Below are positions 55,195 to 64,000 of a DNA stretch of 64,000 bases, piece after piece (the stretch's first letter is position 1; each line of letters opens with the position of its first letter). The notes beneath the pieces are model-generated. The model had not been told where the DNA came from. It worked only from the letters and a program-made list of their open reading frames with translations, and ran no database searches. The stretch is from NCBI GenBank assembly GCA_934047225.1, contig OW203997.1, positions 3,644,417 through 3,708,416 of the forward strand. Reading direction: 5' to 3'. Source of the stretch: Ypsolopha sequella. Taxonomy: Eukaryota; Arthropoda; Insecta; Lepidoptera; Ypsolophidae. Both the position numbers and the translations under genes were made by a program.

Positions 55195-55284
55195 TCGTAT
55201 AATTAATCACTGACCTGTGTGTTTTAGGATCAATGTGTTTGCGCTGGCCCTGCGGTTACTTATCTCTTTTGCTGTCTGTACATA

Positions 55285-55550
55285 TACAAGGTGACTTTTT
55301 TATCATCGTCCAAATTCATACTGGAGGCTTGATAAGTGATCAGTATCTTGGATCAGTAACAATTTTTGTAAAATTCGTAATATGAAATTTCGGCTTCCCA
55401 TATAAATTCAGTTCCAGTCCCGAGTGAATCACTATGGGGAGTCGAAATTTAATTTTACGAATTTCACCAAAAATGTTATTGATCCATGATACTGATCACT
55501 TACCAAGCCACCAGTGTGAATTTGGACGATGATCAAAAAGTCACCTTGTA
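55285..55550. mobile_element. Foldback MITE, family FB1 copy 3
   Basis: Ends TACAAGGTGACTTTTTTATC and its near complement, with TA at 55283-55284 and 55551-55552. Very similar to 34953-35217. Confidence 0.75.
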
Positions 55551-55575
55551 TAGTGGAAAAATTCAACGGTCTAGG

Positions 55576-55650
55576 ATGTGTAACTCGGTGGCGCAGTCGG
55601 TAGCGATATTTTTGTAAAAGCAGGAGGTCGCAGGCTCGAATCCTGATTCA
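55576..55650 (+). repeat. tRNA-like sequence (SINE head or tRNA pseudogene)
   Basis: It contains ggtggcgcagtcggtagcg (A-box) and tcgcaggctcgaatcctga (B-box) at tRNA spacing. The acceptor arms do not pair convincingly and an AT-rich body follows, so a functional tRNA is unlikely. Confidence 0.5.
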
Positions 55651-56334
55651 AGGAATTTTTTTCAAATTATTTGTTTTATTTGAAATTTGACTCTAATTGA
55701 TCTTTTCTAGTTTGTTATGCACTATTATAATATTTAGAGTATCCACAGCGATAAAACATATAATAAGTATTATTATATTACCATTACATGTTGGTAACAA
55801 CTTGCCAACATGAGACAAGCCTACACCCATGGACGTACAAAAAAAGGCGGACGGAGTCGCCGCTGAGCAACAACCACAGAACATACGCCGGTTCACAAGT
55901 GTGTGAGTGGACTTACTATAGACCAGACTTACTATGATGTGATGTGTGCGTGGCGGGTTCGTGATGCGTACAACCGAGTAGACTTACTATGGGTGCTTCA
56001 GTTTTTGTTGCATGCTTGCACCAACAAACAGTAGACAATCACGACATCGACACACTGACAAATATTTTGGACAAACACACTTCCGATTTGGGTCAAGCGT
56101 CACTCCACGGGCCGTTAACTCAGTTGCATCTCAAAAAGAATGTTTTTTTGTTCCACATTTTGTTTGCCATTCAAAATTATGGTTTAAGGCGTGACGGAGT
56201 CGGTGCCGTGCGTATCGTGAACGTGTTAAATGGTTTTGGAAAACGTTCGGGGGATTCATACTGTTTGATATTTTCCTCATTAAACTAATGATGAAAATAC
56301 AAAGACTGAAGTAACATTATAAGGCTCTGTTGAA
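55651..56334. other. Stretch with nothing recognised
   Basis: A 99-codon plus frame at 55989-56288 has no known similarity; no other feature. Confidence 0.3.
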
Positions 56335-56660
56335 ATTTTTTAGGGTTCTATTATATCATATAACAAAATGAAAAAGGAAAACTATCACAGCTAAGAAGGC
56401 TTTACAAGTTAACGAGTACAAATCGCGCCAAACTTTTAGTCCCCTCTAAACACGGGGCGATTCGCATCAGCAGGAACAAAATGTATGGGCCGTTCTTGGG
56501 AAGAGCAACTTCCGAGCGTACTGGAAGTTTGGCGCGATCTGTAATAGTCGACAAACTTGTAAAATGTACTTGGAGAAGAAGTCCGCATATTGGGCAGGGC
56601 AACTACGGAACCCTACACTGCGCGTGGCCCGACACGCACTTAGCCGGTTTTTTTTTTGTA
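56335..56660 (+). repeat. Dispersed repeat R1, short copy
   Basis: It begins tagggttctattatatc and ends cggaaccctacactgcg and cacgcacttagccggttttt, the R1 terminal sequence. Confidence 0.5.
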
Positions 56661-57026
56661 GACCGTACACTGAATTCCGTGAATAGGGATTTTGTTAATG
56701 ACGTCTCATTTTGAAATTTCAATGAACCTCGTGCTTTACACCATATAATTTTTAGATTTGGATTGACGGAACTCAGACTTTGTCTTTGGACGTATGCTTG
56801 ACAGAAACTTTTGCCTTCAAATAAAAAAATAAGTTCTAGCAATCTCCGAGTCACAAAATATTTATGTTTTGATGAGCAAGGCTTTTGTTTTAAAAATGTA
56901 GACCGTAAATGATTTCATTTCAACACTTTTAACATAAAAAGTAGAAAAATATCGAGGTCGTTGTTCCAAGATCTACTTTTCAAGTTTACCTTGGTATCTT
57001 ATCTGCATTTTTTTTCGCAAACATCT

Positions 57027-57316
57027 CAGGTCCTCTAAAAAGGCCGCTTTGGATGAATCATATTATGATTCCGTTCTAATGTCGTCTCTTTTGCACGCGT
57101 GAAAAAACTCTTGACTCCATCCTACTTTCAAATCATTTTACGATTCACCCAAGTCGGCCTTTTTAGATCCCCTGGTCCTCTAAAAAGGCCGCTTTGGGTG
57201 AATCATATCATGATCCTGTTGTAATGCCGTCTCTTTTGCACGCATGAAGAAACTCTGACTCTATCCTACTTTCAAATCATTTCATGATTCACCCAAGTTG
57301 GCCTTTTTAGGTCCCC
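57027..57316. repeat. Two MITE copies in tandem (about 145 bp each)
   Basis: Both units start ggtcctctaaaaaggccgct and end (a/g)gcctttttag(a/g)tcccctg. Each is an inverted repeat: ttgg(a/g)tgaatcat is matched by atgattcacccaa. The inner part contains gtctcttttgcacgc. A third, inverted copy lies at 62846-62985. The second unit begins directly where the first ends. Confidence 0.65.
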
Positions 57317-58160
57317 TGAACTCCCGTAGTAAAAAATCTAATCTCAAACAAGAAAGATAAATATTTTTTTAATGTAAATTTAATATGTACGACAAACAAC
57401 ATCAATTCCAGATGAATTTGATATTGATCGATAACTTAGAATAATTATTCTAAGATCGATAACAGTTGATTTACAATTCTTCTTCTACAATTCTGGCGTC
57501 AGAATGTTCCCAAGTGTGAACTGTAAAATGCAAGTCACAGTTCACACTTGCTCTTACATACATATATTTAATTTATATTTCTATTAAAATTATAATCATC
57601 ACTAAAACGAGACACCGTGTGAAACGCAGCTTTTGCTTTTCCTTTTAATTCAGTTATTACGAAATTAAAACGTAAAAGAGATTGTTTGCCAGTTACTTCA
57701 TTGTTAAACTAAATTACGATGTTTTGGATTTACAGTGTAATTAATTAAAAAGTTACAGTATTTTTGTGGAAAATATGCTAGAAAGCGCATCTCATTTTGC
57801 GAAGAGTTTCAGAAATACCGACACAACTTTAAGGCTGCGTATAAACCTGGACAAATTAGTGATTTTGCCCCCGCATCCCCGCACCTCAACTGTTTGCGCG
57901 ACCGGTCGTCACCGGCCGCGAGCGCTATTTCTTAGCTCCCACGAGCGGTGTGGATCCGCGGTCATTAACCCGTGCACTAGCTAGTTTTCAATAATAAGTA
58001 TAATGCATCTACGATGTATAAAATTCAACCCAGTTGACAAAACGGTTTGTTCGCAATGGCATTTTTTTGCGTAATTGTGTTTGCATCTAATTTTTATATT
58101 TCAAAATTTTATTTTTCGAAAGTCATACTTGCCAAGATAATGATGACGATGATGATACAA
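57317..58160. other. Non-coding stretch with two small hairpins
   Basis: The sequence gatcgataacttagaataat folds on ttattctaagatcgat (57428-57463), and aagtgtgaactgtaaaatg on agtcacagttcacactt (57511-57549). No gene seen. Confidence 0.4.
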
Positions 58161-59256
58161 CGATACGTCGATACGTCGATACGTCGATACAACGATACGT
58201 CGATACGCCGATACGTCGATACGTCGATACGACGATACGTCGATACGGCAATACGTCGATACGACGATACGTCGATACGAGGATACGTCGATACGTCGAT
58301 ACGTCGATACGAGGATACGACGATACGTCGATACGTTGATACGGCGATACGTCGATACGTCGATACGTTGATACGTCGATACGATGATACGACGATACGA
58401 CCATACGCCGATACGTCGATACGACGATACGACGATACGTCGATACAAGGATACGACGATACGACGGTACGGCAATACGTCGATACGACGATACGTCGAT
58501 ACGAGGATACGTCCATACGCCGATACGTCGATACGAAGATACTTCGATACAAGGAAACGACGGTACGACGATACGTCGATACGTTGATACGTCGATATGT
58601 CGATACGTCGATACGCTGATACGTCGATACGTCGATACGTCGATATGTCGATACGTCGATACGCCGATACGTCGATACGACGATACGTCGATACGAGGAT
58701 ACGACGATACGACGATACGGCAATACGTCGATACGACGATACGTCGATACGAGGATACGTCGATACGCCGATACGCCGATACGTCGATACGTCGATACGA
58801 GGAAACGACCAAACGACGATACGTCGATACGAGGATACAACGATACGTCGATACGACGATACGTCGATACGACGATACGTCGATACGTTGATACGTCGAT
58901 ATGTCGATACGACGATACGTCGATACGCCGATACGTCGATACGACGATACGTCGATACGAGGAAACGACCATACGACGATACGGCGATACGAAGATACGT
59001 CGATACGACGCTATGGCAATACGTCGATACGACGATACATCGATACGAGGATACGACGATACGTCGATACGTTGATACGACGATACGTCGATACGATGAT
59101 ACGTCGATACGACGATACGACCATACGGCAATACGTCGATACGACGATACGTCGATACGACGATACGTCGATACGTCGATACGACGATACGTCGATACGT
59201 CGATACGACGATAAGTCGATACGACGATACGTCGATACGACGATACGACGATACGA
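58161..59256. repeat. 8-bp minisatellite, 137 units
   Basis: The unit is CGATACGT with common variants CGATACGA, CGATACGC, CGATACGG and TGATACGT. Checks at several points (58441, 58625, 58817, 59041, 59225) all fall on exact multiples of 8 from 58161, so there is no net insertion or deletion over 1096 bp. Because 8 is not a multiple of 3 and the unit contains no stop in any phase, long frames arise on both strands (up to 437 codons on minus, repeating an 8-residue motif such as YRRIDVSS). They are products of the repeat and not genes. Confidence 0.95.
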
Positions 59257-59329
59257 CCACGATCACGACCACGATCACGATCGCGATCGTGATCGCGATA
59301 GCGATGGCGATGGTGATGGTGAGATAAGG
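59257..59329. repeat. 6-bp repeat linking the minisatellite to a LINE tail
   Basis: Hexamers of the type CGATCA, CGACCA, CGATCG, CGATAG and GGTGAT run from the end of the 8-bp array to the LINE 3' end at 59330. They shade from GGTGAT-like on the LINE side to CGATCA-like beside the array. Confidence 0.75.
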
Positions 59330-59425
59330 TTTTGTTAGTCTCCCAGAGGGGTAGGCAGAGACTACAGATTTCCATCTGCTACGATCCAGACACAACTCTT
59401 TCGCCTCTTCCACATCCATCAACCA
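59330..59425 (-). pseudogene. LINE 3' end fragment
   Basis: The minus strand reads MMDVEEAKELCLDRSRWKSV and VSAYPSGRLT, the C-terminal end of the same LINE family as 24358 and 52724. Its tail passes directly into the hexamer and octamer repeats. Confidence 0.65.
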
Positions 59426-60224
59426 TATTTATTGTGATATTAAATTGTAAGCTAAAAAGAATACCTCAGACGAAAAACATTGCGATATTCATTAGTCATC
59501 GAAATTCGATGTCATTAGTCCATTGAGACAACCTTTAGTTCAACATCTTTAATAAAACATGACCTATCTACTTATTTTGTTAAGTAATGGCGTACCTTTG
59601 CATTACTTTCATCCACTGCTTTATTTTCACTCGTAAAACATTTTTATTCCATTTTTTACATTGGTTGCATTTATTTCCCATGTTTCAAATTACGAGATTT
59701 ATTTAAATTACGAAACTGGGACGTCGAGAGCGCAAAAACGTAGCCCTCCCGTCTCAACGGAGCGATCACAACTGACCGACGGGTGAGTGACGAAACAAAG
59801 CATGGAACAAAAAGCACGTGCGACCGAGATATCTTGTCGCCGCCTTGTCTCAGAATAAATCGACGTAAGCGCCAATTCTTAGATGTTAAATTAAATGAAA
59901 ACGAAACAGAATTATTCAAAATCCCCATGCAATTATACGGGGTCATTTGTTTTCTTATTTTTAATACAAATTTCAAGGCAAACTGTTTTAAGAAAGGTCC
60001 TTTAACACTCGAAAAATATGAAATATAGAGGTAACTTCGTAATTTTTTTCTATCGAGCGAACTTAAAGCTTTTGCGTTTTTGCTTCTGCACGAATATCAG
60101 CCCTATAGTATATTATCTATATTATTTTTATTAAACCGATTGACCAAGTTACACAATGTTTTATGCTCATTTGAAATTGTGCATCTGACATTATACCGAC
60201 CCTTAATACATTGACATTTTCCTC
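59426..60224. other. Stretch with nothing recognised
   Basis: An 81-codon plus frame (59783-60028) and a 101-codon minus frame (59976-59671) overlap; neither resembles a known protein. Confidence 0.3.
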
Positions 60225-60990
60225 GAGGTAGAGAACTATAGCTTCGCTCGCGTGGAGTTGTATTTGAGCTATCGAGAGTTTTAAGCATGACGGTATTTTT
60301 ATCAACATCCCTTGTTGCCTATATGTGTTGACCCAGGGTCACTACGATAACAATAAAGAAAATCGCATCCAAATCCGTTGAGATTTTCTCGAGTTTAAAC
60401 GGAACAGATAATTTTTTTTTCAGACCTCTCGTTTTTGAGCTTATTTGATCGGTCATAACTGTTTTTCTAAAACAAAGTGACCAGGCTCTGATGAAGGGAC
60501 CGGAAGGTGGATATGGGAAATCCTCAACGGCCAACAGCAGAACTTTCGAGTGTGGGCTTAATTGATTGATCTTCATTAGTACTTTGGTAAAACATGGTGA
60601 CTAGGGTCTGATTATGGGACTGGAAGGTGGATACGGGAAATTCTCGACGGACAACAGCTTGGCGCGAACCTTTTTATTTTTGACGCAAACCACGTGCATG
60701 GTACTGCAACGTCACCGATGCACTGAGGTACAAATTATAGAGGGATACACTGAGGTGGGAAAGGGGTGCGCTTTCAAATAACTTTGTCACGAATTCGTTC
60801 ATCCACTCTATTGAAAGTGCGAGATTTTGAAATTGAGGCAAATATCCCACTGCAGCGCCTCTATCGTGTAATTACCCTACTATGGCATAACAAAGAATTT
60901 CTAAGAAAGAAGATTCTGTTTACTTTATTTCCAAGAAAATCTCTTCAACGGGGGCGGAGCCGCGGGCAAAAGCTAGTTTTTATTATAGAT
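60225..60990 (-). repeat. R2 repeat, inverted diverged copy
   Basis: On the minus strand the 5' end is tagcttttgcccgcggctcc (60957-60976 region). Inside, two similar segments (gaccaggctctgatgaaggg at 60479 and gactagggtctgattatggg at 60599) form a tandem duplication of about 120 bp. Confidence 0.45.
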
Positions 60991-61087
60991 GATTGTTGAG
61001 TAGTAACGATCCAGTTAAAGTATCTGATGAACTTTTCATTTAATTATAATAATTATAAAGTAAAAAAAGGTTTAATTAGTTCTACTA

Positions 61088-62005
61088 GGCCCACTTGCAG
61101 CATGATCGAGAAAAATCCTTAACCCTCGGTTTAACTAACCCAAGGGAAGAGTTAACTAACCCGACATTTCATTAGTTCTATTGCACCATGATAATATCGA
61201 AGCGGGTTAGTAATCCCGAGCTAAGCGATTGTTTGACATTTGACATTTATTTAGAATGTTACCATATAGTAATTAGTTGCAACCAATGAGGTATAGTATC
61301 GATATAATGTCATTGGAAACAACACAATTTAAATCAAACTGGTAACATTACTTCGCTAACCCGAGTTTAACTCGAGGTGAGAGTCGGGTTAAATTCTAAT
61401 GACTGTCTCTTAGTTTAACCCTAGATTTTGATTGGTGCAAGAGAGCATGGCATACTCTAGCAACTTTTTTTATTACCCGTCCAGCACAATAAGTCTAATG
61501 GCAAAGACCTTATTCGCTTTTCATAGAGGCGATTATATGTTGGCTCTTTGGCCTCTTGTTCTTGGACGCGTAATACTAGTGATCACGCAGCGAAACAACA
61601 AATTGGTGTGTTTTTAGCTAATACTGAAATATTTTGTAGGGAAAAAATATTGGATTCAGGTAACATCCCTTCATATTTCTATTGCCTATTTTATAAAAAA
61701 AATCGAATTGATCTCTTAACCGCGTCTTTGAAACGAACGTTTGAAAACCAAAAAAAGAGATGGTGGAAAACATTTTTTTTTGACAAAAGTATAAATCTCA
61801 AGACATTGTTTATAGGTGGAATCCCTAGATAAAAGATCGACAAATCAAATATATCTTCTTCAATATAAGGAGAGACCTAGTTTCTTCCAATGAACCCTTG
61901 AAAACCTGGTGTTGTTGATGTTCTAGCGTCAGGTGTCGCGTTAACCCTCTATTTTTTGACTTAACCCGAGTTAAGGTCGAGTTAAGAACATGCTGCAAGT
62001 GGGCC
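61088..62005. mobile_element. TA-flanked DNA transposon with 17-bp perfect ends
   Basis: GGCCCACTTGCAGCATG at 61088-61104 is repeated exactly inverted at 61989-62005, with TA outside both ends (61086-61087 and 62006-62007). Sub-terminal gttaact / ggttaa motifs occur at both sides. The inner 61439-61929 block is shared with 41231-41720. No intact protein is encoded; broken frames such as KTLFAFHRGDYMLALWPL and TFENQKKRWWKTFFFDK may be transposase remains. Confidence 0.75.
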
Positions 62006-62012
62006 TAATTAA

Positions 62013-62417
62013 GAGGCTATGGGAATTTTATTTTTGTCACTGTCACTCAAAACAAAAATCGCGCAGTGCGAGAGGGGCGGATTCAGGGCAAAGGGGGAAA
62101 AAGTTGGTTTTATATTTTTATTAAAAAAACTAAAATAGCTAGCAAAATTTCAAATATCAAATTACTAGATATTATTGAATCACATCTAATAAAATATGTT
62201 TGAGTTCTGTATATGGTTACTATTCGTCAAACGAGGAGAAAAAGTGTGTTTGAAGACCTCATTTCAACAATTATTTCTATTGAGGAAAGTTTATCCAAAT
62301 ATGTTTTCCAATTTCAAAACCCTAGATTATATAGTCAAAATGCATATACCAGAAATTTATTAAAAATTTCATGAAATACACAGAAAAGAAACACCCATAT
62401 TTTTTTCGCATATCGCC
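62013..62417 (+). mobile_element. TTAA-A copy, plus strand
   Basis: It starts GAGGCTATGGGAATTTTA and ends cgcatatcgcc, with TTAA at 62009-62012 and 62418-62421. The family frame starts at 62214 as MVTIRQTRRKSVFEDLIST and runs about 53 codons. It lies directly beside the end of the TA-flanked element at 61088-62005. Confidence 0.75.
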
Positions 62418-62421
62418 TTAA

Positions 62422-62845
62422 ACAAGTCATATATACAGCTGCACGCACACAATGGTCCGTTATGTAGATATCTACCACGTAACTTGTCCCGTAGATCAGA
62501 AGATATTCTCGTTTATTCCAATGTAGTAAAGGCTTGGAGAGAAGATTATTGTGTGTGTACCGTCATAGTCACGGATGGAATGATGAAGCGTGTAAACATG
62601 CTAGAAAGAAACAAAGTCATATTGTGAAAATATTTTGTAACCAATCATTTGAACGATAATAGCTTTGTAATAATCGAATCAGTATGGAATGCGGATGAGG
62701 AAGAGCTGGGTGAAATGAGACAAGTTAGGAAAGTATAGAGTTTAAGAAAATGTCGAAGTCGTCCGGAGGGACGACAAGTTAGTAATGTGGCTACTTTGAA
62801 AAAGAGACAATCTAAGAAAAAGCAGAGTTAAAAATGAGACCAGGG
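62422..62845. other. Stretch with nothing recognised
   Basis: No gene or element end identified. Confidence 0.3.
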
Positions 62846-62985
62846 GATTTAAAAAGGCCGACTTGGGTGAATCATAAAATGATTTGAAAGTAGGATGGAG
62901 ACAGAGCTTTTTCATGCGTGCAAAAGTGACGGCATTAGAACGGAATCATAATATGATTCATCCAAAGCGGCCTTTTTAGAGGACC
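62846..62985. mobile_element. MITE, third copy of the 57027 family
   Basis: It runs from ggggatttaaaaaggccgac to cggcctttttagaggacc, inverted relative to the 57-kb pair, and contains gcgtgcaaaagtgacggcat. Confidence 0.6.
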
Positions 62986-63106
62986 AGTTAGGAAAGTGTC
63001 TCTAAGAAGTCGTCCGGAGCGGATAAAATATTCGTCTAGTTGGATTCCGTCAAATGCGTCAAGACTCCATATTTTGCTGATTTGAAAAACGATTTATGAT
63101 AAATTA

Positions 63107-63475
63107 TTATTACACTCACGTGTGATTGTTGTTGACTATATGCCAACCGTTTTACCGATACAATTTCGGATGGCCTATTACGTATCGTGCAAACAGTAAG
63201 CAATCGACAAAAATTGCGCCATTGTTGTGTCAAAAGTCACTTTTCTTAAAAATTGCGCAATTGTTGTGTCAAAAGTCACTTTTCTTATTAAGAAAGTGAC
63301 TTTTGACACAACAATTGCGCAATTTTTGTCGATTGCTTACTGTTTGCACGATACGTAATAACCCTGCGGCATTATCAAGGTGAGTGTCGTTCTTAGGGTT
63401 GGCATATAGTCAACAACAATCACACGTGAGTGTTCAAGCCGTATGTAATAATAATTTAGTATGTCAGCTCACGCT
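63107..63475. mobile_element. Foldback FB3 with a second foldback nested inside
   Basis: The outer arms (cacgtgtgattgttgttgac ... gtcaacaacaatcacacgtg) belong to FB3, with the tail tttagtatgtcagctcacgc. Between them an inner hairpin at 63176-63360 has arms tattacgtatcgtgcaaac / gtttgcacgatacgtaata. Within the inner left arm a 39-base block (attgttgtgtcaaaagtcac...) is duplicated, so one arm is longer than the other. Confidence 0.65.
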
Positions 63476-63740
63476 AGTTTTAATAATATTAAAGATTTAT
63501 GATAATTTCACATAATAATCTTTTTAAATGTTCAAAGTTGGTTTGCCTGTTACCTTATATTTGAAGACTTAGCGGTACTATAGTACGGTACGGTAAAATA
63601 AGGTACTTTTCTGTCAATTGGTTTATATAATATATTATGACTATCATATGATTATAACATTTATATCTTATGACTATTATACTCGGTGTTAATTTGATAA
63701 CATTTTTCCATCAAACAAAGTGTTCTACCCATTAATATCA
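63476..63740. other. Short stretch with nothing recognised
   Basis: No gene or element end. Confidence 0.3.
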
Positions 63741-63960
63741 TCCATCCATCCATCAGCCTAGTTCGTCCACTGCTGGACATAAGCCTTTCCAGGACTTTGC
63801 CACTTCGGCGGTCATCCTGTAAGAATTGCCCATACTCACACACGCTGGTCAGGCGGGTTTGTGAGCGCGGTGCCGGAACCTTCGTACTAATGACGCCGCT
63901 GCCCGTCACCAGTCTGTTCCATATAAGGCCCGGCTATTAGGGATGGATATACCGCCATCC
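63741..63960 (-). repeat. RTE-type LINE 3' end
   Basis: The minus strand ends with cttatgtccagcagtggacg and ctgatggatggatgat, the same terminus as the RTE fragment at 17742-17867. Upstream the coding part is heavily decayed. It runs toward the window edge at 64000. Confidence 0.5.
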
Positions 63961-64000
63961 ATCGGTCCCAGGCATGGTGGGCCTCCTGGTTTTTTGCCTG

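Noticed and set aside
55576..55650. Functional tRNA gene
   Set aside because: A- and B-boxes are present but the acceptor stem does not pair and the sequence runs on like a SINE.
58101..59422. Open frames of 424 and 437 codons (minus) and 190 and 205 codons (plus)
   Set aside because: They are created by the 8-bp array, which has no stop codon in any phase; the peptides are strict 8-residue repeats and the same DNA is open on both strands.
1..64000. A multi-gene defence, secretion or biosynthetic system
   Set aside because: Only one host gene is supported; all other protein-like pieces are transposon remnants or too weak to call.

Overview
The window looks like AT-rich nuclear DNA of a moth or butterfly (Lepidoptera). 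The evidence is one multi-exon animal gene with canonical GT-AG introns, tRNA-derived SINEs, RTE, jockey/CR1-like and other LINE fragments, and a dense set of short DNA transposons (hAT, Harbinger-type, Tc1/mariner-type, TTAA-flanked) whose sequences resemble lepidopteran repeats. The assignment rests on recognised repeat types and is an inference. Nothing bacterial or viral is seen.

Region 1 (1-6131, minus strand) holds the only host protein-coding gene I can support: a homologue of the PEAK1/PRAG1 (Pragmin, NKF3) pseudokinase scaffold family. Three exons are visible (6131-3593, 3147-2477, 796-481) and their splice phases join perfectly. The first visible exon carries the family's N-terminal Cys/Trp motif, a long disordered acidic and proline-rich region, an EPIY-Y-A motif and an IYANL motif. 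The second ends in the helix before the kinase fold. The third starts the pseudokinase N-lobe. The 5' end (right) and the kinase C-lobe exons (left, beyond base 1) are not seen. A possible 66-base alternative exon lies in the 3148-3592 intron.

Region 2 (6.1-31 kb) is intron or intergenic DNA packed with mobile elements. Several have target-site duplications that can be read directly, including hAT elements at 7275 and 27612, TTAA elements at 10709 and 12457, a Tc1 derivative at 9278 with a second element nested in it, and a TA-flanked element with a SAP-like reading frame at 25736. It also holds a perfect 235-bp hairpin (19457-19691) and a 37-bp satellite of exactly 50 copies (21780-23637).

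Region 3 (31.6-34.2 kb) is a 5'-truncated non-LTR retrotransposon with an uninterrupted reverse-transcriptase frame and a (TTTGAA)n tail.

Region 4 (34-64 kb) is more transposon mosaic: foldback elements, two hAT deletion derivatives with readable transposase ends (45145, 47231), SINEs, RTE fragments, a 17-bp perfect-TIR element (61088), and an 8-bp minisatellite of 137 copies (58161-59256) that grows out of a LINE 3' tail. A CpG-richer block near 44.5-44.96 kb could be a promoter and first exon. A decayed ABC-transporter-like segment may lie near 50.4-51.0 kb.

The long open frames of 58.1-59.4 kb are products of the minisatellite, not genes. No operon-like or defence-system arrangement is present. 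The interest lies in the pseudokinase gene and in the structure of the repeats.
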